DNA of 64,000 bases from Anopheles merus (GCF_017562075.2 NC_054084.1:1282001-1346000); one strand, 5' to 3'; positions 25,876-39,211 are shown, counted from the first letter of the stretch. Program-made: numbers and translations. Notes: generated from the letters alone by a model not told the origin.

Positions 25876-27505
25876 CTATGCTTCGTCCTTTGCTGCGGCT
25901 TTGCACACGGCGACATGCTGCGTGTACAGCCTACTGCGACTGAACTTTCTCGAGCAACCGCCACACACGAACGGATACTCGCCCGTGTGCGTCATCTCGT
26001 GCCGCTTCCGATCGCTGGTGTACATGAACCGCTTCGCACAGTACCGGCAGCCAAGCGATCGTTCCTGCGTGTGCACCTTCAGGTGTTGCTTCAGCTGCGA
26101 CTGAGTTTTGTACTTCTTGTCACAGTGTGGACACACCGCGTAGTACGTGTTGGAGTGGACGCGCTCGTGGATGCGCAGGTTCGACTTCCGGTGAAACCGT
26201 ACCCCGCACGTCTTGCAAACTTCGCGCTTCTCCTCGTGCAACAGTGTGTGCATTTTAAGGTTCTGGGCGCTCTTGAAGCAAGCGCCACACTTCCCGCACA
26301 CGTACTTCTGTTCCGTGCTGTGCTCTTCGATTTCGTGCGTTTCAAGCTGAGCGGAGGTTCGAAAGCAAGCGTCACACGTGCCACACCGATACCGGAGCGG
26401 TTTGTACGGAATGCTCTGGTGATAGTTACGCTTCGTACGGCAGCGGAACAGTTTGAAGCATACCTCGCACCGCACTGGACGCGTGGGATCGTGCACCGCT
26501 TTCCGAATGGAGTGCTGCTGAGCAGCATGCTTTAGCAGTGCCTCTAGCGTGGGGAAGGAGGCGAAACAATCGCAACACTTCTTTTCCGTCGCCGTGAACA
26601 GGGAAAGGCGCGTGTTTGGGCGTCCCTTGCAGGACGAACTCACTATGGTCCGTTTGAGGTGGAGAGCCGTCTGGTGTATGCGTTGATCCTCCGCGGTGGC
26701 AAATCCACGATCACAATTATCACAACCATGCTGTACGTTCGGCGCACTGTGCTGTTCTGTTGGATGGTTTAAACCGGCGTGACGTTTCAGCGCATCCTTT
26801 GTGTGAAACGTTAGCAGACAGTCCTCGTGGCAACAGTAATAGCACGGACCATTGCCGTTGTTTGTCGCTAAGCTGACCCCTTCCTCATCCTGGTCCGCGA
26901 GAGCAGAAACAATTTCCAAATCTGGCAAGTTTTCCTCACCCTGCTCACTGGCCAGATCAAGGACACACTCTGTGTCACTGGTCAGATCAAAGTGTTCCTC
27001 CAGCAACTCGTCCGGATGCAGTTGGTTATGGATTTCATCGGAATCCATTAGCAGTTCCACCACCAACTCTTGCATCTCCACATTTGATTCTGCCACACTT
27101 TCGGGATCGACCTGTAAGCTACACACACACAAAAAACCAATTGTATTACGCTTCCTTATCCACTTCTATCTAAAGGAATAGCTTACGGCTGCTGGGTAAT
27201 GCTTCTTGACGCTCGTAGTTCGTCGTCCGATTGGCGAGCCTTCTGGACGAAGGTAAAGGCTTGCTGAGCATTTTCACAGCATGCTGGGCAGATAAAGGTT
27301 GGCAGTCCATCACCTTCGGCAATCTATCGAGAAAGAGGTTACGATTTCAGCGCCGCGAGCCATAACAACAAGGCGTAGAGCATCTAGGTACCTGAACCTG
27401 GGCGCAGAATTGTATAATTTCGGCCAGTGTGGTGCCACCGGTCTCCTCGAACAGATAGTAAGCATTGCTCAGCGCGTCCAAGCAAACACGACACTGAAGA
27501 CTCAT
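25876..27505 (-). CDS. ZAD / C2H2 zinc-finger transcription factor
   Basis: A predicted nuclear DNA-binding protein of 497 residues, with exons in transcript order 27505-27392, 27323-27187 and 27118-25876. It starts MSLQCRVCLDAL, the first CxxC (residues 5 and 8) of a zinc-finger-associated domain. The second CxxC, at about 50 and 53, lies in exon 2 (FICPACCEN). ZAD is an insect-expanded dimerisation module. An acidic linker (about 85-175) follows, then about ten C2H2-type fingers from about 180 to the end. One finger (CEVCFKLF) lacks a clean second His, and the last ends H-x3-C. The third-exon acceptor at 27119-27120 is fixed by phase: CC|C gives Pro, then LQVDPE. The family is large and fast-evolving, so I give no orthologue name. 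It is head to head with the STRAD gene, 395 bp between start codons. Confidence 0.9.
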
Positions 27506-27900
27506 CGTAAAATATGTGCCGTTTCCGTAAAAATAAATGGGGAAAAACGCTCTTCTCTTCTGCGCTCGATAGAAGTCTTTTGTTTACAAACCAGTCTGAC
27601 AGATGGCGATAAATTACCGCGCGGTACATGAGGGGTAATTTTGGGGTACAATTTTCAGAGCGATTTGTTTTGTCAACAATCCGAAACGTCAAACGCGTCG
27701 CATCGGACATTACGCCAGCCCCAGCCAGCCAGGTGTGTAGGTGCACCGCCAGTACTTACATTTTGCATTTGTGAAAACGTATCCGATGGAGTGATTTGGC
27801 GAGCAATCCGAAATCCGAAGCGCATCGAACACGCCACCCGCGCCAGTTAATGTCGATGCCGCCATTATAGGGGGCGAGTAAAGGACCCTTCCGCGACGAC
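27506..27900. promoter_or_regulatory. Compact divergent promoter region between ZAD zinc-finger and STRAD genes
   Basis: Only 395 bp separate the two start codons, so both 5'UTRs and core promoters must lie here unless there are remote leader exons. I see no TATA box at a convincing position. No coding sequence is supported. Confidence 0.55.
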
Positions 27901-29129
27901 ATGTTCGACAATAACATCAACCACTACGTGCTGAAGGTGGAGCTGGCCAAATGCTTCGGCAATCTGGGGACGGTGTTTCTGGCACAGCACCTGCCCACCC
28001 GGCAGCACGTCGCGGTGAAGAAGTTCCTGGTCGAGGATCTGAAGAACGACATCAGCTACGTGATGGACGAGGCGAAGCATCTGCGCGAGTTCGACCATCC
28101 GAACATCCTCTGCTACCACACCGCGTTCGTGCACCATCTCGATCTGTACTTTGTGCTGCCGCTCATGTGCTACGGCTCCTGCCGGGACACGATGGCCAAC
28201 TACTTCGAGACGGGCTTCCCGGAACCGATACTGGTGTGCATTCTGCGCGACATCCTGCAGGGGCTGGTGTATCTGCACTGGAAGGGCTACATCCACCGGT
28301 CGATCCGGGCCAGCCACGTCTTTCTGAACGAGACGCGCGCCGTGCTCGGGGGCTTCCGCGTGTGCACCAGCTTCCTGGGCGAGGGCAAGCGAATACGCAA
28401 CCTGCACGAGCTGCCGCCCCACTCGGTGAAGTCGCTCAACTGGCTGGCCCCGGAAGTGCTGGCCCAGAATCTGACCGGCTACACGGAAAAGTCGGACGTG
28501 TACAGCCTGGCGATCACGGTGTACGAGCTGGCGAACGGGCTGGAACCGTTCTCCAACATCACCACCACGCTGATGCTGACGGAGAAGATGAAGGGTGGCT
28601 ATCTGCCGATGCTGCTGGACGCCACCACGATACCGAGCGAGGAGGTGGTGCTGGCCCAGTCGGCGGAAGCAAAGTCGAACGAAGCGGCCGCCGCCTCGAT
28701 GCGCCAGATTTACGCCTCGCGCCAGTTCACCGATGCGCTGCACAAGTTTGCCGAGCAGTGTTCGGAAAGGTAAGCGATGCAATGGTTCGGCTAAAACCGA
28801 GGGGCCAGTGAATAATACGCAATTTCTTTCCTTTTCAACAGCGACCCCAAGAACCGACCCAGTGCCTCCGCCTTAACATCGCACCCCGTATTCAAGCAGG
28901 TATCGCACACCAACATTAGAGAACAGTTTGCAAAGCACTGCATACAGACTGTTGATTTTGACTCGATTCAAGGTAGGAACATGTCGCCTTATTGGTTATT
29001 GGTCGGATGAGCACAATTAACCGCTTCTCCTCTCTTACAGATAACGACGACATCAATATGACCAACAGCTTCTCGCAGATGCGCATGGACGCTGATGGGT
29101 CCTTCGAATGGGACTTTGATGATTCGTAA
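27901..29129 (+). CDS. Stlk: STRAD-family pseudokinase (STE20-related adaptor, fly Stlk-like)
   Basis: A predicted allosteric activator of the LKB1 tumour-suppressor kinase, acting in a trimer with MO25. It has 362 residues from exons 27901-28769, 28842-28972 and 29041-29129. The N-lobe VAVKKF keeps the ATP-site lysine. The catalytic loop reads HRSIRASH instead of HRD, and DFG is replaced by GGF, the signature of a catalytically dead STRAD. The stretches SLNWLAPEVLAQNL and EKSDVYSLAITVYELANG match the family's APE and F-helix regions. The C-terminus contains EWDFDDS, resembling the WEF motif through which STRAD binds MO25, but it is followed by three extra residues. The start ATG directly precedes the kinase fold, so there is almost no N-terminal extension. 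Exon 1 is markedly GC-rich compared with its surroundings. STRAD assignment is firm; the fly symbol is by family. Confidence 0.92.
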
Positions 29130-29460
29130 CGGCGGCGTGCGTGTTCGCAGGCTAAAATGTTGTGGATATGGGGCGAAACGGTGTGAAACGTCAGTCAATC
29201 AATCAATAGGGCAATGATGGCCCGTGTCTCCGGTAAGGGTTAGAGAGCAGGTTAGAAGCAAACAGTAGGCCGGGAAACAGATATGTATGTATAATCTCAT
29301 CACCTCGGCACCTGTGGCACCAGGGCAAAGCAAACAAATTCAGACGCTATTTTGTGTTGAAAGGTGTTTTTTATTAGCTATTTCTTATTATATTACGTTT
29401 TTATCGGTTTTAAAACTCGTTGCAATTGTTCCAACATTAAATATAGATGTGAACGGTAAA
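29130..29460 (+). other. STRAD 3'UTR
   Basis: AT-rich sequence after TAA. No plus-strand AATAAA was found before the opposing gene's 3'UTR. The variant ATTAAA occurs at 29436-29441 and is the best candidate poly(A) signal. Confidence 0.35.
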
Positions 29461-29594
29461 ACACGATTTTAGTAGAGACAACGCTAACCGCGCACGATGA
29501 GAGGCAAAAATCAAAACAGATATTTAATGAAGAAAAAAGAATGATAAAGCAACAGCTGAAACACAGTCGAATATAATCCTTTATATGTCTCCAA

Positions 29595-30394
29595 AACAAG
29601 GAGCAAGTTTATTGGTTTATAAAGAGAAGTTCCTAGGTGCTTGATTATCAAAAACACACACGGCTCGCGGATACACTTAAATTCGAAAGAAACAAACTGG
29701 AAAAAAAGGTTGAACCCTCTCTTCTATCGTGTATTGTTTGATGAAGGAAAGGACGGTGTCGCTTAATACTTTGCCTTCTTTTTTACTCTTACACCACGAC
29801 GACGACGCGTTTCCGTTTCCTATCCCGCTCTACACACCGTCCTTTCCTTCACTGCCCACTATACACTACGCTTCTTTTCTTGGCATTACATCGGGCAATT
29901 TTTGAGACACAACCAAAAAAAACAAGTTTTTATAAGAAAAAAAAAGAAATGCGGCACGCAAAAAAACCCTTCCCCGCGGGTGGGGCTTGTTGTTTTAAAA
30001 AGTAAAGAAAAACAAAAATATTGTTCATCCTCTCTGAAGGTGCTGCCTTTGTGCCCCACTGCTGCGTTCTGCAACCACTGTTTTTTTTTTTAGTAGAAGT
30101 AGTAGAAAGAATCTAAGAAGCGAAAATGCAAACTCTGCTAAAGCGCGCCAGCTCGTCATGCGTACACTAGAACACGCGGTCATACCCTTTTATCGCCATG
30201 AACGAACATTTGCAGGAATGGAAACATAAGTAGCTTAAGTAAACGATACTCGCTCGTAAGTCTATCTCGGGTTGGTATGTGTGTCTGTGTTTGGTCAGCC
30301 TTCCCGTTACTAAACAAACGCAGGAAAGCTGTCGTGTGCACAGAGTAGTGGTACGGTACAAAACATCATCACCACCACCAACACCGTCACGCGT
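29595..30394 (-). other. Mlc-c 3'UTR with poly(A) signal
   Basis: On the minus strand an AATAAA lies at 29613-29608, about 780 nt after the stop codon. The interval has no supported ORF and is A-rich on the transcribed sense strand. Confidence 0.5.
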
Positions 30395-33300
30395 TTAGCC
30401 GCTCATAACCATCCGGACGAACTCTTCGTAGTTGACGTTTCCTTGCGAGTCCTCCTGGTTCTGGAGCAACTGTTCCACCTAAACGCAAACGATAGTGATC
30501 CATTAGACAAAAGCTCTACATTTGATCATGTTTTCTTCTTCTTCTTCTCCCTACCTCATCATCGCCCAACTTCTCGCCGAGCGTCGTCAGCAGATGGCGC
30601 AGCTCGGCCGACGAGATGAACCCGCTGGCGTCCTTGTCGAAGTGGCGCAGCCCCTCGATGAAGTCGTCCGCCGTTTCGGCCGTGCGCTGCTTCGAGATGG
30701 CCTGGTAGATGGGCAGGAAGACTTCGAACGAGACGCGCTCGTCCGGTTTCAGCTGCATCGTGAACTTCTTCACGTCCGACTCGGTCGGGTTTTGGCCGAG
30801 CGCTCGCAGACATTCGCCGATCTGCTGCTGCTGGATCTTTCCATCGCCACGGTTGTCGAACAGATTGAATGCCTCCTGGAATTCTGTGGCGAGTAGAGAA
30901 CGAAGGTTGCGACGAAAAAAGGATTATAATCTGTTATTTGCTTCTTTTAGGGAACAGGGGTAATTTTTATAAGTAAAGGAAAGTCTTTGTGCATGGTTTG
31001 GCTCCACGTTATGTGGGAGAGATAGAATATATGCTGGCACTGGTTACAAATTATACATTATACATGCATCTCCCCGCTTGGCAAGAAGCTACAGTCGACA
31101 GTTGCACAAACATGTTGCAGTGCCGCCAATCGAGGTGCCCTTACTTGGCAAATTCCCTTCTTCTTGCTCTGCCCCTGTGCTTCATGGGAGGGGGGGGGGG
31201 GGGCTTCATTATCAATACGCGGGACAGTTTAATTAACAAGCTATTTCCCTTTTCCGTCGTGTGTAGGGGGTTGTCGTTGTGACACAAATTGTTGCAGCGA
31301 ATGCAAGGAATGCACTTGCGCAGCTGGTAGAATGCATTACAGCGAACTCAGACACCAGTTTCACGTTCTTGGAAGATGCAGCTCTGATGCATTCCAAAAT
31401 TTAGAGCTTTGTTTCTACAAAAGTACAACAATTGCTTTAAGAACCAATAACCAATAATCACCGTACGACCGATTCTGATGTTTGATCACTTTTATGCATC
31501 TTACCTTCCACAGATGTGAAATTGTTTTTCTTCGGTGGATCGTACATGTACATGTTTGCCGGATTTGGTCGTATACGGGGTTTTTTCCTTCCAGCAACTG
31601 TTTCTAATTCACTTCAAATACACTTTCTATTTGCGCAGCTGCCGCCAGATTAGTTACACACCTGTATCTGTACCCCTCTTTCTCCACACTGCCAACTGTC
31701 CGGTAAGAGAAAAAGCTTCGACTGAAAACCCGCTGTAGGTAGGAAAATGGATGGAAACGAGGAGAAGGGTCAACGGCGGTGCAGTTGGTGGAAACGCGGT
31801 TAAAACAAAACAATTTCACGGTCACGCTTTCGTTCGGTTTGAGTGGTTGCGGTTTTCGGTGTCACCATCGCAACACACCACACACTCACACGGACGCGGA
31901 CAGCCGGTGTGAAGTAGTGTGTCCCAAGCGACTAAGCGACTAAGCAAGCGGCGCCCCGAAGGTACGTTTCTCACTATTGTTTGCAATGCGCGCTTTTATC
32001 ACAACACACACACTCACACCAAACCCACGAAACGTAACACTTGGAAAATAACGCTCCGGATCGAAAACTGCAAACGTAGCAGTGGAATAAGCAAGCGGGA
32101 AAAAAAGCTTGGAAAAGGGGAAATGAAAGAGTTTGTGAGTCGTCACTTCAAATAGAACGCAAATGAATTGCGCGTGGCGTGTTTTTCGCGTTGACGCGTT
32201 GAATTTTTAGCACGTTTTAACGTTCGTCTCACTATTCCATGCGCTTTCTCCTCTCCTTTATCGTTCTCCTCAGGTCTCAGAGTCACTTGATCAAATCACC
32301 CATTCCACACAACACACAGCCCCCCGGCTAGAATGACGGGTCAAACGACATACGACGGATCAGCTGGGACGGATCGTATGTCACTGTGATCTAGCAGGCG
32401 CGTGCACAACACGATCTCGCACCAAAAAAAAAAAAGACAAAATACCAACGAGTACCCAACACCGTGCCGCGCGTGCCGTAGGCCGTGTGTCGACGATCGG
32501 ATAGTATGTTGACAACTGGCAGCGGCAAAAGATACCAGCCCGTGTGTTTGTCTGGGTCTGGTCGGTTTGTCTGTCCGCTTGCGAACCCCGTGCAGCAGCA
32601 GCAGGCAGCCGTGAGAGCTTTGTGGTCCTCCCCACCCTGTCCTGAGTTGCTGCTACTACTGCTGCTGCTTTACAGCACAACTCCGTCTCCGTAACCATAT
32701 TGGGCATATTAAGCGCAGAGAGAGGGATGCTGCCGTTGCTTCACACCACAGTCCCACCACCCTTATGCCATGCGCACCCATGCTAGCCCAGCCAGCCGCG
32801 AGATGATGATCGTGGCGCGATCGGGCGAGAGATCGGAACGTAAAACTTCACTATCTGCGTGAATGCGAACGCATAGTGGTAAAAAGGGGGGGGGGGGGAG
32901 ACGGAACGTTCGAAAGGCTCTCTTAGTTTCACGGACACACGACAACGACGACACAGGAGGTGGTGGGGTGGGAAAACCGGGCAGCAAGCGACAAAAAGAG
33001 CAAAAAGTGCACTGCATGGGTAGTGTGCGAATGTAACGCCGACCGAAAGGGTTTTCGCATGTGGAACTGGATACACACACACACACACATACTCGACGTC
33101 GTCAAACTTCCCGAGCACGAGCAAAAAAAGAAGGCCACACATTCCCTTCTCTCCTCCTCCAGTGCCGGTTTTGTTTCTTCTCCTGCATGATTACTGCATG
33201 AACAACAAAACAGGCGCACAAGCCTTGGATGGATCTACAATCACACACACACACACACCCGTCCGATAAGATAAGGAGTGTCATATCCGTGTGCATGCAG

Positions 33301-36300
33301 ATATCCAAAAGTTTGAGATCTAGAACTAATTAAAGATGCATCTAGGAGAGATTGTTGTAGCAGATGCATTCCCTCAATCTTAACATCATGTCGTCTTGGA
33401 GTGGAATTTTCGGGTCGCAAACACCATTCAGTCCTTCCTTCCCAGACATGCAATAAGCATCATTAAAACAACGCAAAACTAAAGCTGAAACCCCCGAACC
33501 GCTACAGTGGGACCGATCAACACTGGTTTTTTAATGCATCCATCTCGTGCAGATAATTGCAAACGGCAACCATAATACTAAAACATGCGCGCGAAGGCAT
33601 CATCGAACGACGTACTTTTGAAGGACGAAATAGCGCCACACGCTGTTTGAGTGAATATTATATGAATGCATTGCGCCACCCATTCGTCGTTGCTTAACCC
33701 CCGACATCTGTTAACTTAATGTTGCTAAAAGTAAGAAATGGCACTGCAATGTCACTGTTTTCACCACTTTTTTGTGTGTGAAACCTCAACCACGGCTTTC
33801 TTTCACAATAAAGCCCACTTTCTACCAAACTGCCGAGGTATCAATTAGGCCCATTCGTTGTGTGTATTATTACTGTTGTTAAGAAGCAACAACAGCAAAA
33901 ATGGCTCATTTCACATCGTTTCCCACAACTTTGCAGGGTGGTGGTGCTGGTGTGGTGCATTCCCAGAGACTGGAGATGCTAAATGGTTATGAGAAACCCC
34001 TCTCGCGCCTTTGGGAGACAATCTCAATCGCTATTTATATGGTAATGCAAACCATAATTCGGGAATAGGTGGCACAAAAGGCACAGATGATGGCACAAAT
34101 GCTTTAACTTTCACAAAAGTTAAAAGTAAAAAAAAATAAGGAAAATAAGTGTGTAAAGGTTTTGCACCAAAAGTTTTGCATGGAAAACGAGAAGACATTG
34201 CCACCGCAATTGAATTGTTTACATACGTCTCTCAATTAGGACAATTAAGACATGCAACAGGAAGCTTGTTCGAATCAATTTGCTTGCATCGCAGAAGGGT
34301 CTTCATAACTATTTGCTACATCTGAATCCGGCCAGAGTAGCCCAAAATAAGCCACCAAATTGTTTTGCCTTATAAAACCAAAAGTGACGGCACACACACA
34401 GGCACACACGGACCTACATTTTCACATCCGAACAGAAACGATAAAATAAACTCCTACCCAACTGCGTAACATTCAAAAGCAACCCGCTTTTACCAAATAT
34501 ACACACTGCAACTTTACAACATGCGAGACAGTGTGTTTTAGCAGAAAAGGGTGTGCGCGCGCGTACGAAGGTGTCCCAAGATCGCGGGAGGTGGGGATGG
34601 GGACCCACCGTACGAGTCCTCCGAGGGCTGACCAAACGAAGGCAATCGTAGCGTACGAACGTACACACAACAGCAGCGCACCGCGCCATCGCACAGTCAA
34701 CGCCATTTATGGAAGAAAATTGAATAATCTTTTATGTTCGGCAGCAGCGATCACCCTTCTTCTCCGGGGAGGGGGAGGGCGCGCGCGTACGATTGCCACC
34801 ACACGCGGATCTTTGTATGATGTAGCGCTGCCTGCCACAGCACTGATTCACACATACTAACCCTGAACGGTGGCGGGTCTCTGTTCTCACTCGCTGGGCA
34901 TTGGCGCGAAAATAGCGCATAGTGAGTGCATGCGTATGTTGCTAAAACAGTTTCCAAAAGTCTTTCGAATAGCGTATCTATCAATGTAAATCCGTTGGTT
35001 TACATGATCATTAGACGTACAGAGCTATTTAACAACAATTACACTACTGTTAAGGTACTACCAATTCATCATAACTACGCAATCCAAAGATGCAAATTCA
35101 TAATTAATCATTCATTCTCACCCATATGGATATATTCCCTTTGGATGACAAATTGCCTACTGGCCCTTACTTCACTAATGGAGATCATGTAATCTTCTAC
35201 CTTTATGAATTGTTTCGTGATTGCTTGCCTTCTGTAAGACTCCAAATAAGGCTCCAAAAATGAGATAAACAAGGAAAGGAAGGGTGTAAGGGAGAGTCAA
35301 CCATTCAACCGTATGACTAATCCACAGTTGTGCTGCATAGGCGTCAAGATCATGAGTATCGCATAGTAAGCTACCTTTGCGTATTATTTAACCTAGACCA
35401 CAATAATCACCGCATCGTACCGCTTCTTGGAAGACAACAATCAAGAAGGTTCGGACCTCCATTGTAACTGAAGGGTCAAACACAACACCCCTCCACGCGA
35501 AACAAGTTGCCATGAGCCATGAGGGATGTGATCGGGTGGGGGATGCAAAGAACTACTCCACTCGTCACAACTGACTCTACGACATGGCCCCACGTTGGCT
35601 TTGGGGTCCATTTTTTGCGAGGTCACTCCACACCGCCATCCACCACGCGTGGACTACGGGCAACTTGTTTGCCTTTTAAGGAACGCGCGTCGCAAATGGC
35701 TTGACCTCGTTTCTTCTTTTAGCAAAACGTATCAGCGAAGAGCCCTGCGATGACGGACCCAGAACCGCAAACTTAAGCCAGCAATTGGTACGGGTGGAAC
35801 GGCGTGTTTGTGTGTGAAGGCTGCTGTGGTATGCGTGAAGGCTCGCTCCATCTCTCCCTCTTTTGTTGTTGTGAGCCTTCGAAGGCGCGCCTCGCCTTGT
35901 CCAGGGCTGCATACGGGGATATAAATAAGACAGCAAACGCAAGACGTCGTGGCTTATCGATTCGCACGAAAGCATGATTGACGAATCGGTGCCATGTGAC
36001 GCGACGGTTGGGCAAAGTTCTAACCCCTTTCTTCGTCTACAGAAGGATCTACATAGCACTTTAGTAACAGATGGTGGGTTGCACCTTCCAGATGGCCGCT
36101 ATCTTCCAGTACGTGTTGATTCATCGAACAGTGCTTGCCTATCTGCGTTTCGAAATACCAACTGATAATGTTACACGGGCAAAATGGAAACAGGCATGAA
36201 CCGGGGCGATAGTTTCGCTACTATCTACGTTCATGCGTGAAACGTGTCCCTTCGTTCTAGTAGAATAGCAATGACATTAATTGAAATTGATACCGCCACC

Positions 36301-37370
36301 GCTCAGTGGCTTCTGATCCGTACGAAATCAATGAATCAGAAACCGCGAATGGTTGCAACAGGAATAACAACTTTACATACGAAGTTTGTGGCAAAAGTCA
36401 TGAAATGATTTGAAAAGTAATCAATACGCTACAATGTAAAATTATTATCAGTACGTTCGAAAGCCAAATCTTAACTGCATCGTCTTGATAAGCTATCAGT
36501 CAATGCGATGCAGGTAAAATCATTGAAATGTTGAACCAACCGATTTCAATCTCTACTTTCATCGCTTGAACGAATATTAATTTACGAATATTAACATTTG
36601 GCCGATGTTGCGGTGGTAACCGGAAAAGCACGGCAGCTGCAATCTGATGATGGAAATGTGTGACCAATAAACTGATCCCATTTTATTCCAAACGTGCGTC
36701 CCCAGTAGCGTTTTTTAAGCTTATCGCAAAATACTCCTTCAGCATTTTTCAGTCACTTTTCAACCAGTTCTAACATCTGCCACAGGGCGGGTGGATGTTT
36801 CGCACCTAGCCCCAGCCATAAAACTGTCTTCCCTTTGTGGGCCGTTAATGTTATACAAACATTCCGCACCGGTTGGTTATCACGTCCGCAACGGATGCAC
36901 ATTCGTACACGGTTTTTAAAAATCGTGATTTGTCATCGCTCTGCGATGGTTTCGCCTCCACCACCTCTCCCCAACCGCTTTCCTGACCGACCCACGCTGA
37001 ACGGAGAAAGAAGACTCGCCTACATACGCGATGACAACTCAGAGCGTACCCTACACTGGCACCGAACATGACGTCACTGCTGTGGAATTCCAACATCTCG
37101 AACAGGAAGTGGTACTTTTCGGAACAAATCCATGTAGAAACCTTACTAAAACTGTATCGATTATGACCGATGCCTAAGTTCACCACAGAACGGCCAGACA
37201 GCTGGAAAGTTTAGAATATTGCAGCACTTACCAGCCAATTGATCCTCGGTGAGATTAGTCTGCGGGAAGACAGGCAAGCGTTAACAAAGGAAAGGAAAAC
37301 AAAACATCGGTGCTGTAAACGGTCGTTTTCCGCTTTTCCGCCGCGCAGGGCGCTGTTTGTAACTTACCAT
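30395..37370 (-). CDS. Mlc-c: Non-muscle essential myosin light chain (Mlc-c)
   Basis: A calmodulin-fold light chain that binds the first IQ motif of cytoplasmic myosins such as myosin II heavy chain. It has 147 residues from exons 37370-37368 (ATG only, then GTAAGT), 37259-37232, 30883-30555 and 30478-30395. The protein begins M|TNLTEDQLA|EFQEAFNLFDNRGDG and ends NVNYEEFVRMVMSG. That is nearly identical to fly Mlc-c as I remember it, including the usual length of 147. Four EF-hand-like segments are present. The first loop, DNRGDGKIQQQQ, lacks the final acidic residue, while DKDASGFISSAE keeps D1, D3 and E12, so Ca2+ binding is probably partial or lost, as is usual in essential light chains. 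A 6.3-kb intron separates the second and third exons and contains a candidate alternative first exon at 31505-31553. The start codon standing alone in its exon is unusual but splice-consistent. Confidence 0.92.
30884..37231 (-). other. Large Mlc-c intron (6.3 kb)
   Basis: Apart from the candidate exon at 31505-31553 I find no supported coding sequence. It includes a G14 run at 31190-31203, a G13 run at 32886-32898, CA runs near 33070-33088 and 33241-33257, and GC-rich CpG-dense segments around 34550-34800. Several of these could be internal promoters. The divergent FBXL gene may also begin its 5' exons nearby. Confidence 0.5.
31505..31553 (-). CDS. Mlc-c: Candidate alternative first coding exon of Mlc-c
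   Basis: On the minus strand an ATG at 31553 opens a 16-codon frame, MYMYDPPKKNNFTSVE, ending at a consensus donor G|GTAAGAT in phase 1. Spliced to the common exon at 30883, which also needs one leading base, it gives SVE|EFQEAFNLFD with no frame break. The resulting protein would be 153 residues, replacing TNLTEDQLA with a more basic, tyrosine-containing N-terminus. It is inferred from splice and phase alone. Confidence 0.45.
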
Positions 37371-39146
37371 TTTGCTGTTTGGGATGTGTGGAAGCAATTA
37401 AACGCAAATAACAAGGAATGCAAAGCGCAACTAATCTAGAATTTTGATAAATTCCAGCAACACTCGCGGAATGAATATCGAATGCGACGAATACTGGACT
37501 GTTTGACAGCTCCCGTTCGCTGCCCCTTCGTGCCGTAACGCTTCGTAACGCTTCCAGATGTCAACTGTCGGCCAAGGTGTGCGTAGGATGCTGGAAAGGC
37601 GCATTTTACTTATTAATTATTCCAAAAATAAAAATGTTGTGCCACATTACTAAAATGCTTATTTTATCTTCCATTGTACACCGTTCAAGAGCAAACTATT
37701 ATTAGTCAAATTATTCTTTGCCCAACAACAACATTCTATCGTTACTGCTCTATACACCTTGTCGTGTTTTGAGAACGGAGCTGTCAGTGCAGATGTTTCG
37801 AGGAAAAAAAACGAATTTTCCAATTGGTGGAACTGTCACAGCACAGCAGGAGAAAATTTGTTTGCAAAAAGCAGCAGGATAGCGCTGCCCGATTGTTGTT
37901 ACCGTGTGGAAAACGTTGAAACGCAGCAAGGTGTGTGTTGTACCGCTGGCTGTATGCGTCCTCTATGCCCTTTTCTAAGCTGGCGCTATCTATTTTCGTG
38001 CAAACCGAAGGGACTGAACCGTGCAGCTTCGCCCTATTTTCCTTCGCCAGTGGTGCAAGTGCCATTGCGTAGCATTTAAAGAAGCAGCAGTGCTGATGCC
38101 CTATCTCTGCACACTGCCTGCACGACTGCATTGCTGAGCGGATCGTGTGCGGTGGGGGCGGCATGGTGCGTGTATGGTGCGGCCAAACCGATCTAGTGTG
38201 GTTACATAAATTGTGAATATTTTGTGCGATCTAAAGAAAAAAAAGCTACAAGGAGACAGGGAAAGAAATGGTTCAGATCGGGAGGCAAAAATCTGGAATA
38301 CAGTGTGCGTGTGTGTGTTTGTATCCGTTTGTTTTGTACAGCAAGAGGGAGCGAGATAGCACCGAGCGAGTGGGATACCGAGTGAGTGCGCAAGGGAGAG
38401 AAGGACTTTTAAAACGTACACAGTGCACCACAAGTTTTTATCCAATTAGTGTAACTTGCATGGGGCATGGGTTCGAGCAAAGGCGAGGTGAAAATCAATA
38501 ACCATGTACAACACCACCCGCGATAGTGCTGTGCGGGGTTTTGGTTCGTTATACAAAACAAACGGCACACATCAATCATCGCAGCATGCCACCACACACC
38601 GAACAGTGCTAGGCACTGGCTGTCAAAGGTTAAAGTAAATAGAAGAGAGCCCCGCTATGCGCTGTGACCAAAGGAAGTGTTGGCAAGGAGCGGAAGGGGT
38701 AGGCAATGGCAAAGGTTTTTTTTTGTACGGGTGTCAAATACAATGCCCGAACAGCTGATCATAATAATACAGGTGCAGTACAGGTCCGAACGATGCCTAT
38801 GCCCTTTTGGTGGCAAGATGAACAACAAACGGAGAAATTTGTCTTCATGTTGTTGCCATTCAACATTAATGTTCACTCAAATTGTACAATAATGTGTCAT
38901 TTCTTGTGGAATGTATGAAATGAGCTACTTCACCCTTCACATTACACAGCAGTGTCAACAAAAGCAACCCCAAAAATGAGATGAGCGGATAATGTAATCC
39001 TCCCCTTTCCTCCCCTTTTCTCCCCAGCCGAAAGAGAGTGAGAGCATACCACAACGGCCTCGCACCGAAAACAACAACAAGCTGAAACACGAACGCACAC
39101 AACGAAGCAGGCCAAACAATTTACAGCAGCAGCAGCAAAAAAACAA

Positions 39147-39211
<65 letters not shown>

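Noticed and set aside
27865..28782. 305-codon antisense frame opposite STRAD
   Set aside because: Shadow of the GC-rich STRAD exon; His/Arg/Gln-rich with no family match.
32347..32382. 9-bp inverted repeat GACATACGA / TCGTATGTC with 18-nt loop
   Set aside because: Too short to stand out from chance in 64 kb and not associated with a feature.
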